Source: Synergistaceae bacterium | Lineage (GTDB): Bacteria; Synergistota; Synergistia; Synergistales; Synergistaceae | DNA: 64,000 bases | NCBI GenBank assembly: GCA_031289775.1 | Contig: JAITOY010000033.1 | Location: forward strand, 1-64,000 | Direction of reading: 5' to 3' | Shown here: positions 1 through 7,347 of the stretch, piece after piece | How positions within the stretch are numbered: position 1 is the first letter of the stretch | Layout: every line of letters starts with the position of its first letter | Translations under genes and position numbers: made by a program | Notes under the pieces: generated by a model | Database searches by the model: none | Seen by the model: the letters and a program-made list of their open reading frames with translations, nothing else | What the model was told of the DNA's origin: nothing

Positions 1-132
1 GTAATGCCCGGGGACAACAGCACATTTGAGGTGAATCTGATAGCCCCGATAGCGATGGAGCCTGGCCTTCGTTTTGCGGTTCGCGAGGGCGGCCGTACTG
101 TGGGCGCTGGAGTTGTGACTGAGATCCTTTAG
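1..132 (+). CDS. tuf: Elongation factor Tu, C-terminal end (partial)
   Basis: The window opens inside a reading frame whose last 43 codons match the C-terminal beta-barrel (domain 3) of EF-Tu: a VMPGDN segment, a hydrophobic [10 protein letters not shown] strand, then the near-invariant [15 protein letters not shown] close to the C-terminus. EF-Tu brings aminoacyl-tRNA to the ribosomal A site as a GTP complex. The GTPase domain lies outside the window, so nothing can be said about its start. Its position directly before rpmG, tRNA-Trp, secE and nusG is a common bacterial arrangement and supports the call. Confidence 0.95.
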   Translation, partial: VMPGDNSTFEVNLIAPIAMEPGLRFAVREGGRTVGAGVVTEIL

Positions 133-274
133 TGAAGAGCTGATTAATTCGCCCCGGCGGCGTTTTTTCGCCCGGGAATACAGAGGCGGGCTGGATTTCA
201 ATCCTCACCCTGTAGGCTTCTAACGAATGAACCGGACTTTCCCATAGAGGGAAGACAGAGTTTAACGAACTTAC

Positions 275-316
275 GGGGGCGAGCCTCCGCTCTTTTGGAG
301 CGCCGCCCTGTTTTTT
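275..316 (+). terminator. Stem-loop and T-run between tuf and rpmG
   Basis: A GGGCG arm (277-281 region) can pair with CGCCC (303-308), with an inner CTCC/GGAG helix around 285-300. The hairpin is followed by TGTTTTTT. This looks like an intrinsic terminator behind tuf, or an attenuator ahead of rpmG. The rest of 133-382 holds no gene that I can see. Confidence 0.6.
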
Positions 317-382
317 GCTACGCTGGTTTTGGGCGATGCGGATCATCGCCTTTCTCTTTTGAGGGATAAGGAGGGAAATGGA

Positions 383-532
383 ATGGCGGAAATAGTCGGA
401 CTTCAGTGCAGCGAGTGCAAGCGTCGTAACTACGTGACGCTCGTGAACAAAAAAAAGGCGCAGAAGAAACTCGAGAAAAAGAAACATTGCAAGTGGTGCA
501 ACAAGCATACCTTGCACAAAGAGACGAAGTAG
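383..532 (+). CDS. rpmG: 50S ribosomal protein L33
   Basis: A 49-residue protein of the large ribosomal subunit. It contains two CxxC pairs (CSEC near residues 9-12, CKWC near residues 37-40), which mark the zinc-binding form of L33, and a lysine-rich centre for rRNA contact. The ATG at 383 follows an AAGGAGG ribosome binding site (about 368-374) at good distance. An in-frame upstream start at 329 would add 18 residues without family similarity, so I reject it. It lies ahead of tRNA-Trp and secE, the usual setting of rpmG in many bacteria. Confidence 0.93.
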   Translation: MAEIVGLQCSECKRRNYVTLVNKKKAQKKLEKKKHCKWCNKHTLHKETK

Positions 533-553
533 TGTAAAATACCCTTTGCGCGC

Positions 554-631
554 AGGTCCGTAGCTCGAACTGGTTAGAGCGCCGCACTCCAAATGCGGGG
601 GTTGAGGGTTCGAATCCTTCCGGGCCTGCCA
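554..631 (+). tRNA. tRNA-Trp (anticodon CCA)
   Basis: A full cloverleaf can be drawn. The acceptor arm AGGTCCG (554-560) pairs with CGGGCCT with one G-U pair, the anticodon stem CCGCA/TGCGG encloses the loop CTCCAAA with anticodon CCA at 589-591, the T arm carries GGTTCGAATCC, and the gene ends with discriminator G and an encoded CCA (629-631). The location between rpmG and secE is common for tRNA-Trp. Confidence 0.96.
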
Positions 632-719
632 TATGTAGATTTTTTTGGCGAGAATATGTTTTCCCACCGACTAAGGCGGGTGCAGCATATAATATTAATA
701 CAAATGAGGAGATCGGGGT

Positions 720-902
720 ATGGATAAGTTCCTCGACTTTATTAGGGAATCAAAAGCCGAGCTCAAAAAGGTCACGTGGCCTACAAAAAAACAGGTGCTT
801 TCTTCGACGCTTGTAGTGGTTGGCCTTACGGCGATTGTCGGTATTTACCTATTTGCGGTTGACTTTGTTTTGTCGGCCCTTGCCAACTTTATATTCAGTT
901 GA
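720..902 (+). CDS. secE: Preprotein translocase subunit SecE
   Basis: A 60-residue inner-membrane protein that clamps SecY in the SecYEG channel. The N-terminal amphipathic part contains the conserved ELKKVTWPT segment (residues about 15-23) and a single transmembrane helix spans about residues 31-56. This is the short one-helix form, not the three-helix form of E. coli. An ATG preceded by GAGGAGATCGGGGT gives a reasonable ribosome binding site. It is followed by nusG after 65 bases, as in most bacteria. Confidence 0.95.
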   Translation: MDKFLDFIRESKAELKKVTWPTKKQVLSSTLVVVGLTAIVGIYLFAVDFVLSALANFIFS

Positions 903-967
903 GTTCTGTGAAGAAATTTGTGAAGGTTCTATACAGGGGGTGCGGGGCTCTGTCCCGATAGCTGGAG

Positions 968-1519
968 ATGGCTGAATTTAACGAAAACTCGGATCGCCAG
1001 TGGTACGTGGTTCAAACATACTCAGGCTACGAGAACAAAGTAAGGGCAAACCTCGAACAGAGAATCGCCACTATGGGCATGGAGGACAGAATATTCCGCG
1101 TCCTTGTTCCTGTAGAGGAGAGGGTGTATAACAAGGAGGGAAAGGTCAAGCGCGTCAGGCGCAAGGTCTTCCCTAGCTATGTTTTAGTCGAAATGATCCT
1201 CGAAGACCAGTCATGGTACGTGGTTCGCCATACTCCAGGCGTTACCGGTTTTGTAGGCACTGGCAACCACCCTATCGCGCTCTCACCAAAAGAAGTTTCC
1301 GAAATAATGGCGAAGATCTCGAAAGATCAGTCAAAACCGAAGATTGAGATCGCGTTCGTGCCAGGTGATACGATTCGCGTGAAGAGCGGTCCGTTTGCGA
1401 ATCAGGTCGGCCCTGTGATAGAGGTCAGCGAAGAGAAGGGCAAAGTCAAGTTCAGTGTTACTGTTTTCGGCAGGGAGACGTTAGTGGAGGCCGACCACAT
1501 GGAGCTTGAGAAGCTGTAA
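968..1519 (+). CDS. nusG: Transcription termination/antitermination factor NusG
   Basis: A 183-residue protein of normal NusG length. The N-terminal NGN domain starts with QWYVVQTYSGYENKV (residues 11-25), and the RKVFPSYVLVEM segment follows at about 65-76. The C-terminal KOW domain contains PGDTIRVKSGPFANQVG at about residues 130-146. NusG binds RNA polymerase to modulate pausing and couples it to Rho or ribosomes. It lies in the secE-nusG-rplK-rplA order. The ATG at 968 is the only sensible start; it has only a weak purine stretch upstream. Confidence 0.96.
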   Translation: MAEFNENSDRQWYVVQTYSGYENKVRANLEQRIATMGMEDRIFRVLVPVEERVYNKEGKVKRVRRKVFPSYVLVEMILEDQSWYVVRHTPGVTGFVGTGNHPIALSPKEVSEIMAKISKDQSKPKIEIAFVPGDTIRVKSGPFANQVGPVIEVSEEKGKVKFSVTVFGRETLVEADHMELEKL

Positions 1520-1530
1520 TTTTTGTTTTT
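1503..1530 (+). terminator. Weak hairpin and T-run at the nusG stop
   Basis: AGCTT (1503-1507) and AAGCT (1511-1515) form a short 5-bp stem overlapping the nusG stop codon. It is followed by a T-rich run to 1530 interrupted by one G. The stem is short, so partial termination is the most that can be suggested. The following 1531-1743 stretch is an untranslated leader in front of rplK in which I recognise no known element. Confidence 0.3.
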
Positions 1531-1743
1531 TAGCGTACTTTGACCGTTAATGTTGAACATATTCCGCGAGGGAAGTCCCTGCGGTTTCAAATGAGGGAAG
1601 GAAGACAGGTTCTTGTATGGCTCAGCGCTGGGGCGTGTTTTGACGGTAAAAAGCCCAGAGCTCGTTCTCAGCGGTATGCGTTGTGCGCGAGAGACTATGG
1701 GAGTCGCTGATCAACTTCCCCAAATATTAAGGAGGTATTTGTA

Positions 1744-2169
1744 TTGGCGAAGAAAGTTATAGGGGAGCTGAAATTACAGCTTCCCGCAGGTAAAGCCACG
1801 CCCGCGCCCCCGGTAGGGCCGGCGCTAGGTCAGCGCGGCATCAACATCATGGAGTTCGTCAAGCAGTTCAACGCTAAGACGGCGGATCAAGTTGGCATGA
1901 TAGTTCCGGTCGTCATCACTGTTTATGCTGATCGCAGCTTCTCTTTTATAATGAAGACTCCTCCAGCGAGCGTCCTTCTCAAAAAGGCGGCTGGCAAGGA
2001 GAAGGGTTCGGGCGTACCGAACAAAAATTTCGTTGGCAAGGTCACGAGAAAGCAAGTACAGGAGATAGCGACCCTCAAGATGGTCGACCTGAACGCGGGT
2101 ACTTTGGAGGCGGCTGTGCGGATGATAGAGGGTACGGCTCGTTCTATGGGAGTCGAGATAGCTGGCTGA
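1744..2169 (+). CDS. rplK: 50S ribosomal protein L11
   Basis: A 141-residue protein of the GTPase-associated centre that binds 23S rRNA. Family hallmarks are visible: [29 protein letters not shown] in the N-terminal domain (in pieces over residues 10-38) and the C-terminal RNA-binding domain with [10 protein letters not shown] and the [14 protein letters not shown] segment. The start is TTG at 1744, placed 7-8 bases behind AAGGAGG. No ATG lies near, so the TTG start is well supported. It is co-transcribed with rplA. Confidence 0.96.
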   Translation: MAKKVIGELKLQLPAGKATPAPPVGPALGQRGINIMEFVKQFNAKTADQVGMIVPVVITVYADRSFSFIMKTPPASVLLKKAAGKEKGSGVPNKNFVGKVTRKQVQEIATLKMVDLNAGTLEAAVRMIEGTARSMGVEIAG

Positions 2170-2198
2170 CGTTTTCGGTTCGAATGGCCTAAAAATTA

Positions 2199-2237
2199 GT
2201 GGGAGGATGCCCTGAGAAGGGCTGCCGCCAATACCAC
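2199..2237 (+). promoter_or_regulatory. Probable L1 autoregulatory RNA element between rplK and rplA
   Basis: GTGG (2199-2202) pairs with CCAC (2234-2237), enclosing an asymmetric purine-rich internal loop (GAGGAT against CCGCCAATA) and a GCCC/GGGC hairpin. This shape resembles the L1-binding fold of 23S rRNA and leader sites through which L1 represses its own operon. Its place directly ahead of the rplA ribosome binding site fits. The identification rests on shape and position only. Confidence 0.5.
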
Positions 2238-2251
2238 GGGAGGTAATTGTG

Positions 2252-2959
2252 ATGTCGAAAAAGGGCAAGAGGTACAAGGCGATTCAAGAGAAGATTGACA
2301 GTGCGAGGGAGTACGCCCTGGAGGACGCGATAATTCTCGCCAAGGAGTGCGCTACAGCCAAGTTTGACGAGAGCATAGAGCTTCACGTCAAACTTGGCGT
2401 CGATCCGCGTCACGCGGATCAGCAGGTTCGAAGCACCGTCAGTCTTCCGCATGGCACGGGCCACACGAAGCGAGTCCTCGTAATTGCCGCGGGCGAGAAG
2501 GTGAAAGAGGCCGAGGATGCCGGCGCCGATTTCGTCGGGGGTGAGGAGAAGGTTGCGGAGATAGAGGGTGGCTGGATGGATTTCGACGCCGTCATAGCGA
2601 CGCCGGACGTCATGAAGACGGTTGGCAAGCTCGGCAAGGTTCTCGGCCCAAGGGGTTTGATGCCGAGCGCAAAGACTAACACCGTTACGTTCGACGTGGC
2701 AAGCGCCATAAAGGAGATTAAAGCGGGACGAGTGGAGTTCAGGGTTGACAAAGCCGGCATTATTCACAACGGGGTTGGTCTGGCCTCCTTCACTGCCGAG
2801 CAGCTCTCGAACAACATAAGAACCCTGATTCGCGCCATCGTGAAAGCGCGCCCGGCCGCCGTAAAGGGAACGTACATGAAAGGCATGGCCATTTCTTCTA
2901 CAATGGGCGCAGGAATAAAGATCGACCCGACCGCTGCGCAGAAGGACGTCACGGAGTGA
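2252..2959 (+). CDS. rplA: 50S ribosomal protein L1
   Basis: A 235-residue protein of the L1 stalk, involved in release of deacylated tRNA and a translational repressor of its own operon. The family signature is present around [12 protein letters not shown] and [11 protein letters not shown] (residues about 48-70), then [18 protein letters not shown] (about 126-143) and the C-terminal [15 protein letters not shown] codon lies one codon upstream at 2249, but the ATG at 2252 has the better distance to GGGAGG (about 2238-2243) and matches the usual MSKKGKR N-terminus. Confidence 0.96.
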   Translation: MSKKGKRYKAIQEKIDSAREYALEDAIILAKECATAKFDESIELHVKLGVDPRHADQQVRSTVSLPHGTGHTKRVLVIAAGEKVKEAEDAGADFVGGEEKVAEIEGGWMDFDAVIATPDVMKTVGKLGKVLGPRGLMPSAKTNTVTFDVASAIKEIKAGRVEFRVDKAGIIHNGVGLASFTAEQLSNNIRTLIRAIVKARPAAVKGTYMKGMAISSTMGAGIKIDPTAAQKDVTE

Positions 2960-2972
2960 AAGAAACGCCTAG

Positions 2973-2993
2973 ATAACCGCCCAGCGCGGTTAT
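2973..2993 (+). other. Perfect 8-bp stem-loop between rplA and rplJ
   Basis: ATAACCGC (2973-2980) and GCGGTTAT (2986-2993) form an uninterrupted stem with a 5-base loop. No T-run follows, so it is not a classical terminator. A role as an mRNA processing or stability element at the start of the L10 leader is possible. Confidence 0.45.
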
Positions 2994-3009
2994 ACAGAGT
3001 AATTATATG

Positions 3010-3117
3010 TTGAAGAGCTAAAGACAGCGGATGCCGCGCGCGAGCGGCAGCTTAAAGGTCAGCCGCGAACGACCGTCCGCCGAGGTTCGAAAGCGTGTTT
3101 ACGCGTCTTGTCGACTT
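3010..3117 (+). ncRNA. Ribosomal protein L10 leader RNA
   Basis: The untranslated region before rplJ contains AAGACAGCGGA (3021-3031) and TCCGCCGAGGTT (3076-3087). These are the conserved flanks of the L10 leader, pairing through GCGGA/TCCGC. Between them lie two further hairpin-forming segments. In known cases the L10-L12 complex binds this RNA and represses rplJL. The element ends in the terminator-like hairpin annotated next. Confidence 0.8.
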
Positions 3118-3150
3118 GCCGGGCTCTTTTTACAAGAGCGCCGGTTTTTT
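3118..3150 (+). terminator. Attenuator hairpin of the L10 leader
   Basis: GCCGGGCTCTT and AAGAGCGCCGG pair around a short T-rich loop and are followed by six T residues. The hairpin stands 27 bases ahead of the rplJ start, between leader and gene, as expected for transcription attenuation of rplJ-rplL. Confidence 0.75.
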
Positions 3151-3176
3151 ATTTGGTTCACGAGGGGGGTGAATTT

Positions 3177-3707
3177 ATGCCAACAGATGCAAAGCGCAAG
3201 GAGATAGACGTCTTGGTCGAGAAGGCGAAATCGAGCGCCGCTGTCTATATAGTCGAGTACAGGGGACTGACAGTTTCCAAATCGACGGCGTTACGCAAGT
3301 TAGTGAGGGCCTCCGGGGGCGAGATGAAGGTCACGAAGAACACGCTCATGAGGATCGCGCTTCGCGAGTCTGGGATGCCTACGGCCGACAAAATCGACTC
3401 CGGCCCGAACGCATATGTCTTCGCGCACAACGATGTCGCGGCGACAGCGAAGGCTCTGCGCGATTTCACAAAGGAGAGGGGCAACGAGGCCCTAATCATC
3501 AAAGGCGGTATCATGGGCGGCAAGACGCTTTCTCAGGATCAGGTCATCGCACTCGCTGACCTGCCGTCGCGCGACGTCCTGCTCTCGCAGCTTCTCGGCG
3601 TCATGAACGGCCCGATACGCGGATTTGTCACAGTGCTTTCCGGTCCAGCTCGCGGGCTCGTCACAGTTCTCTCGCATATCAAAGAGAAGAAGGAAGAAGC
3701 TGCGTAA
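3177..3707 (+). CDS. rplJ: 50S ribosomal protein L10
   Basis: A 176-residue base protein of the L7/L12 stalk. The N-terminal rRNA-binding domain shows the [13 protein letters not shown] segment and [16 protein letters not shown] (residues about 50-65), and the C-terminal helix that carries L7/L12 dimers ends in KEKKEEAA. The ATG at 3177 follows GAGGGGGGTG. An upstream in-frame start at 3108 would place coding sequence on the attenuator hairpin and is rejected. Expression is probably set by the leader and attenuator immediately upstream. Confidence 0.96.
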   Translation: MPTDAKRKEIDVLVEKAKSSAAVYIVEYRGLTVSKSTALRKLVRASGGEMKVTKNTLMRIALRESGMPTADKIDSGPNAYVFAHNDVAATAKALRDFTKERGNEALIIKGGIMGGKTLSQDQVIALADLPSRDVLLSQLLGVMNGPIRGFVTVLSGPARGLVTVLSHIKEKKEEAA

Positions 3708-3753
3708 CGGCAAAGGCAAAAATTACATAATATATATTGAGGAGGAGTTTTTT

Positions 3754-4128
3754 ATGTCACGTGAAGAGTTGGTAAAAGCTATCGAAGAGATGTCGGTTCT
3801 CGATCTCTCCGAGCTCGTCAAGGAGTTGGAGGAGAAGTTCGGGGTTTCCGCCGCAGCCCCTGCGGCGGCAGTACAGGTAGTGCCGGCTTCGGCCTCTGCC
3901 GCGCCCGAGGAGGAGAAGACGGAGTTTGACGTCGTCCTCGTCGACCACGGCGTGAACAAGATCAACGTCATAAAAATCGTCCGCGAGATCACGGGGCTTG
4001 GCCTGAAAGAGGCAAAGGATCTCGTCGACAATCCTCCAAAGCCCATAAAAGAGGCCGCCTCGAAAGAGGAAGCCGAGGAGATCAAAAAGAAGGTCGAAGA
4101 GGCAGGAGCGAAGATCGAACTCAAGTAA
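3754..4128 (+). CDS. rplL: 50S ribosomal protein L7/L12
   Basis: A 124-residue stalk protein that recruits translation GTPases. It has an N-terminal dimerisation helix ([20 protein letters not shown]), an Ala-rich flexible hinge (about residues 33-52) and the C-terminal factor-binding domain with [30 protein letters not shown] and the [10 protein letters not shown] loop. The ATG at 3754 follows GAGGAGGAG with 6-7 bases spacing. It is the last gene of the ribosomal unit, closed by a strong terminator. Confidence 0.97.
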   Translation: MSREELVKAIEEMSVLDLSELVKELEEKFGVSAAAPAAAVQVVPASASAAPEEEKTEFDVVLVDHGVNKINVIKIVREITGLGLKEAKDLVDNPPKPIKEAASKEEAEEIKKKVEEAGAKIELK

Positions 4129-4144
4129 AAGCCCATGTAGTTTT

Positions 4145-4183
4145 AAAACGGCGCCGCTGCCATTCCGAATGGCGCCGTTTTTT
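4145..4183 (+). terminator. Rho-independent terminator after rplL
   Basis: AAAACGGCGCC (4145-4155) pairs with GGCGCCGTTTT (4171-4181) around a 15-base loop, and the stem runs into a T-run. This is a textbook intrinsic terminator closing the ribosomal protein operon. Confidence 0.93.
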
Positions 4184-4235
4184 ATTGCTTATTGCCGGTA
4201 TGGAATAACTGCAGGACGTCCATCTTTTTTTATGT

Positions 4236-4247
4236 TATATTGCTCAC
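4236..4247 (+). promoter_or_regulatory. Possible -10 box placing transcription at the ATG (leaderless)
   Basis: TATATT at 4236-4241 is a good -10 hexamer. Initiation about seven bases downstream would fall on the ATG at 4248. No Shine-Dalgarno sequence lies ahead of that ATG. The -35 region (around 4213-4218, AGGACG) is weak. Confidence 0.35.
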
Positions 4248-5114
4248 ATGAATATAAACAAAATCATAGATACTCACACCCACGTATACCCGCCAGATAT
4301 CATCTCGGACTGGCTGATGATAGCGGCGCGAGAGAGCGTCTTTGCCGCAGAGGTCTCCGGCAAGGCGCATAAGTGGGCCGCCGGAGAAGATATACTCGCC
4401 GCTATGGAAGAGGACGGGGTAGACGAGAGCTGGATCTGCGGGTTTGGCTTTACAGACCTTGCTCTCTGCCGGCTGTGCAACGACTACGTACTTGAGTGCG
4501 CGGCATCTTCGGGCGGAAGACTGAAAGCTCTCGCCGTGGTTCCGCCGCTTTCCAGGGGTGCGGCAGACGAGATAGCGCGATGCGCGGAGCTGGGCGCTGT
4601 CGGAGTCGGCGAAATATTGCCCGATGGACAGAATTTTTGCATAGAAAGGATAGACGAAACGTGGAGGTTCGCGGCGGCCTGTCACGAGAGCGGCCTGTTT
4701 GTCCTGCTTCACACGGCCGACCCTGTGGGGAGAGATTATCCAGGCAAGGGCAGGGCTGGCCCGATCGAGGCTTACGCGTTCGCGCTGAACCACCCGGAGC
4801 TGCATATCGTGCTCGCTCACTGTGGAGGCGGCCTTTTCCTTTACGAGCTGATGGAGGACGTGAAAATCGCGTTGAAAAACGTATGGTACGATACGGCGGC
4901 CGCGCCATTTCTTTATTCCCCATCCGTCTTCAACAGTATTTTGACCTCTAACGCGAGGGATAAATTTTTATACGGCTCGGACTTCCCTATACTTCGATTC
5001 CAGAGGTACAGGGGGATGATCGAGGGAAGCGCGTTTATTGACAAGGATCTGGACAGGTTGTTGTCCGGCAACGCGACGAGGCTTCTGAACTCGCTTGGGG
5101 CGCTCTCGCAATGA
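4248..5114 (+). CDS. TIM-barrel amidohydrolase (amidohydrolase 2 family)
   Basis: A 288-residue metal-dependent hydrolase of the amidohydrolase-related (PF04909-type) family. The metal-site motif DTHTHVYPP is at residues 8-16, the strand-end histidines are in LLHTADP and LAHCGGG (about residues 162 and 190), and the last active-site aspartate is in YGSDFP (about residue 245). Relatives are decarboxylases or hydrolases of small carbonyl compounds, so the substrate cannot be read from sequence. The ATG at 4248 has no ribosome binding site but sits just behind a -10-like box, suggesting a leaderless message. Its stop overlaps the ATG of a 29-codon micro-ORF. Confidence 0.85.
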   Translation: MNINKIIDTHTHVYPPDIISDWLMIAARESVFAAEVSGKAHKWAAGEDILAAMEEDGVDESWICGFGFTDLALCRLCNDYVLECAASSGGRLKALAVVPPLSRGAADEIARCAELGAVGVGEILPDGQNFCIERIDETWRFAAACHESGLFVLLHTADPVGRDYPGKGRAGPIEAYAFALNHPELHIVLAHCGGGLFLYELMEDVKIALKNVWYDTAAAPFLYSPSVFNSILTSNARDKFLYGSDFPILRFQRYRGMIEGSAFIDKDLDRLLSGNATRLLNSLGALSQ

Positions 5115-5200
5115 TGGTGAAGGCGAACGTCCGCTTACTGCTCTCTTTAGTAAAACTAATGATTGAAGCTCGGATAAAACGGCTGGAGGCGACATTGTGA
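5111..5200 (+). CDS. 29-residue micro-ORF linking two genes (hypothetical)
   Basis: An open frame runs from ATG 5111, overlapping the amidohydrolase stop as ATGA, to TGA 5198-5200, which overlaps the GTG start of the next gene. The peptide begins MMVKAN, is rich in Leu, Val, Lys and Arg and has a basic amphipathic look (LLLSLVKLMIEARIKRL). I do not recognise it. The exact overlaps at both ends suggest translational coupling, but a chance open frame of this size is possible and no separate ribosome binding site is seen. Confidence 0.35.
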   Translation: MMVKANVRLLLSLVKLMIEARIKRLEATL

Positions 5201-5739
5201 TGATGACTGAGTGGGAATTGGCACATGCCATAATAGGCGGCGTAGCCTCCTTTATTTTTCTTGTGCAGACATTTGGTTCAGCTGGCGATACCGACGGCGA
5301 TACCGACTCGCCTGGCGATGCTGGCACAGGCCTCGCCGATTATCTCTCCGTCCGCAACTTTGTCGCGTTTTTTATAGGTTATGGTTGGGTCGCTCTGGCG
5401 GCGCTCCTGTCGGGCGCGTCGCGCCCAACGGCCTCCTTTGCCGGCGTAGTGGCCGGACTTTCGTTCATAGTGGCGTCGCTCTTACTGTTAAAGACGTTCA
5501 TAAAGTTTCAGGAGGACGGGACTTTAAAACTGGAGACGCTTATTGGTCAGCGGGCGTCAGTCTACATCGCCATCGGCGCGTCCGGTTGTTCGTCTGGTAA
5601 AGTGCTTGTCGACACGATAACCGGGAGAGTTGAACTGCCCGCGCGCACGACTGGCGCGGAGGAGTTGCGCCCCGGCGGAAGCGTTATTATATCCGGAGTT
5701 GAAGGCGGCGTTCTCCTGGTAGAGAATGACCGAGACTAA
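5197..5739 (+). CDS. NfeD/YqiJ-like membrane protein with OB-fold tail
   Basis: A 180-residue protein with hydrophobic helices at about residues 8-24, 52-70 and 76-100, and an extramembrane acidic Gly-Asp-Thr-Asp loop between the first two. The soluble C-terminal part begins LIGQRASVYIAI and has the small beta-barrel pattern of NfeD-type proteins (GKVLVDTITGRVELPA, LRPGGSVIISGVEGGVLLVE). Such proteins are linked to membrane microdomains and stomatin or flotillin partners; no partner gene is adjacent here. GTG 5197 lies 7 bases behind GGAGG; ATG codons at 5200 and 5203 are alternative starts. Confidence 0.65.
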   Translation: MMMTEWELAHAIIGGVASFIFLVQTFGSAGDTDGDTDSPGDAGTGLADYLSVRNFVAFFIGYGWVALAALLSGASRPTASFAGVVAGLSFIVASLLLLKTFIKFQEDGTLKLETLIGQRASVYIAIGASGCSSGKVLVDTITGRVELPARTTGAEELRPGGSVIISGVEGGVLLVENDRD

Positions 5740-5885
5740 AAATACACAAAATATCCTCATTCAGCCGATGTCTGAGTAATTCAGCTCTGGCTGATTTCGA
5801 AGCTTTTAAGTTCGCTGTTAGTAAAAGCAGGCTCTATCATTTTCCCCGAAAAAAGTTTTAAAACAATTGAATTTCAACGCGAGGC

Positions 5886-5913
5886 TTGCAAATCGCGAAC
5901 AATGGCCTATAAT
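5886..5913 (+). promoter_or_regulatory. Promoter upstream of the Lrp-family gene
   Basis: TTGCAA (5886-5891) and TATAAT (5908-5913) are separated by 16 bases. A second TATAAT lies at 5928-5933 without a clear -35. The surrounding 5740-6065 stretch is AT-rich and holds no gene; it contains only this promoter region and the ribosome binding site TGGAGGGG before 6066. Autoregulation by the encoded protein would be typical for the family. Confidence 0.7.
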
Positions 5914-6065
5914 TACGAAATATTTAGTATAATTAACGCTAGTCTAATTAATAATAATCATGGAAGATCTGAACGCCATTCACTCTGGTCAAAAATGTTG
6001 GTATATGGCGTATTTTAGCGCGGCGGCGTCTCGTAACCCGCGCAGATATCTGGAGGGGAACAAGT

Positions 6066-6572
6066 ATGCATGACGAAAAATTGTTAGATGGGATAGGGCT
6101 GCAAATTTTGAGGATGCTTCAGGAAAACGCGCGCGTTTCGTTCAGCGAGTTGGGGAGGCGGGTTGGCCTTTCTTCGCCGGCGGTTGCGGAGCGAGTGCGT
6201 AGGATGGAGGAAGCCGGATACATCAACGGTTATAAGGCGGTTGTCGATAACGCGAGCCTTGGTTTTCCCATCACAGCGTACATAAGCATGAAGGCAAGCA
6301 TCGGCAAGCTCGCCGATGCGGACGAGCTTGCCCGTAAAATACCGGAGATCGTGGAGGGTTATCACCTGACGGGCGACGAAGGTACGCTGTTCAAAGTTAT
6401 ATCTCCATCAGTGAACCATCTGGAGCTGGTTATAAACCAACTGAGCGACTACGGCGCCACAACGACGTCAGTCGTGCTCTCCTCGCCGGTCTCCTCGCGA
6501 GTATTGTTCCCGGCTGGGGTGAAGGCGCCAGCTGATGAGACGTTCCCGGCCGGCGGCGGCTCAATTTCCTAA
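6066..6572 (+). CDS. Lrp/AsnC-family transcriptional regulator
   Basis: A 168-residue regulator. The N-terminal winged helix-turn-helix is clear: LDGIGLQILRMLQENARVSFSELGRRVGLSSPAVAERVRRMEEAGYI (in pieces over residues 7-53), with the recognition helix SSPAVAERVRRM. The C-terminal RAM ligand-binding domain follows (ITAYISMKAS, VEGYHLTGDEGTLFKV, LELVINQLSDYGATTTSVVLSSPV). Such proteins sense amino acids or related effectors. The effector here is unknown. The gene stands alone behind its own promoter, and its neighbour downstream is decayed sequence. Confidence 0.93.
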   Translation: MHDEKLLDGIGLQILRMLQENARVSFSELGRRVGLSSPAVAERVRRMEEAGYINGYKAVVDNASLGFPITAYISMKASIGKLADADELARKIPEIVEGYHLTGDEGTLFKVISPSVNHLELVINQLSDYGATTTSVVLSSPVSSRVLFPAGVKAPADETFPAGGGSIS

Positions 6573-7178
6573 ATGTCCCGTCAGGCGTCAGCTATGTACG
6601 AGTCGTCCAGAATTTTTCGGTATCACGGTCTCTTCGTCGAGCAGGACGCCCGGGTGATCCTCGCTCTATCCGTCAACCGGACAACAGAATTTGCAGGAAG
6701 CGGCGATGGGCTTGAATCCCGGAGTGGCCGACACAAACGCGACGCATCGGTACGTGGCGGATCAGGGTTTGCGCGGACATCAGGCCACGGCTGGCGCAAC
6801 AGTCGCAGCGGCGCAATCGAATTTTAAACCGATACAGACGGATCAGGGGATAATGCTTCTCGACCCCGAGACTGGACAAATAACTCCATACGGCTATAAC
6901 GCGCCGGCTAAAGGCGGGAGCGGTAATGATTGCCCTCGACGGTAGGGCAACCATGTGTTAAAATCCTTCCAATGGCATTAACTGATCACTCTCAGCATCT
7001 TGAGTACCAGATCAAGAAGTTTGAGAATCAGATCCGAGCAGAGGAGCAAGATTCCTTACTTTGGAGAGAAGGTCTTGCTCCTCTGTCTTTTTGTCGGGAA
7101 GGTTCATGGCGACACCTCCTCCCAGAGGGAAGACCTTATTTCTCCATCTCCCTGCTTTATCACATTAGGGCATTATGA
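6573..7178 (+). pseudogene. Decayed coding region of unknown, possibly mobile, origin
   Basis: Several short overlapping frames but no full gene. The frame around 6661-6945 has no start except TTG 6691 and reads like the middle of a protein (QNLQEAAMGLNPGV, then LLDPETGQITPYGYNAP); its Gln/Ala-rich composition is unlike the neighbours and reminds me of phage structural proteins. A second frame from ATG 6972 begins MALTDHSQHLEYQIKKFENQ, a polar coiled-coil-like start, and then runs through a large hairpin. I cannot name either piece. The stretch is probably a remnant of an inserted element next to the tRNA-Leu gene. Confidence 0.35.
7039..7092 (+). terminator. Long perfect hairpin with T-run
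   Basis: CAGAGGAGCAAGA (7039-7051) and TCTTGCTCCTCTG (7073-7085) form a 13-bp perfect stem with a 21-base loop, followed by TCTTTTT. This is a strong intrinsic terminator for rightward transcription, lying inside the decayed region. Confidence 0.75.
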
Positions 7179-7190
7179 ATCACAATAGGA

Positions 7191-7226
7191 ATGGCGCGAA
7201 GCTGGTTGTGGAGTGCTTCGCGCCAT
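7191..7226 (-). repeat. 12-bp perfect inverted repeat downstream of tRNA-Leu
   Basis: ATGGCGCGAAGC (7191-7202) and GCTTCGCGCCAT (7215-7226) pair perfectly around a 12-base loop. On the minus strand it lies just behind the tRNA-Leu gene, so it may stop or process that transcript, although no clear T-run follows. The words ATTAGGGCAT flank it on both sides (near 7165 and 7228), hinting at a small mobile or REP-like element. Confidence 0.5.
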
Positions 7227-7253
7227 ATTAGGGCATCTTAGGGAATTTAAAAA

Positions 7254-7339
7254 TGGTGCCGAGGGGGGGACTCGAACCCCCACAGGTTTGATCCCGGCGG
7301 ATTTTGAGTCCGCTGCGTCTACCATTCCGCCACCTCGGC
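7254..7339 (-). tRNA. tRNA-Leu (anticodon CAA)
   Basis: On the minus strand the gene starts GCCGAGG (7333-7339) and ends with its complement CCTCGGC... and an encoded CCA (7254-7256). The anticodon stem GCGGA/TCCGC encloses CTCAAAA with anticodon CAA (7304-7306). The T arm is GGGGGTTCGAGTCCCCC, and a long variable arm is present, as required for a leucine tRNA. It reads UUG codons. Confidence 0.96.
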
Positions 7340-7347
7340 GTCCAGAT

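Noticed and set aside
318-632. Minus-strand frame of 104 residues over tRNA-Trp
   Set aside because: It runs antisense through the tRNA gene and rpmG and has the composition of a tRNA-derived false frame.
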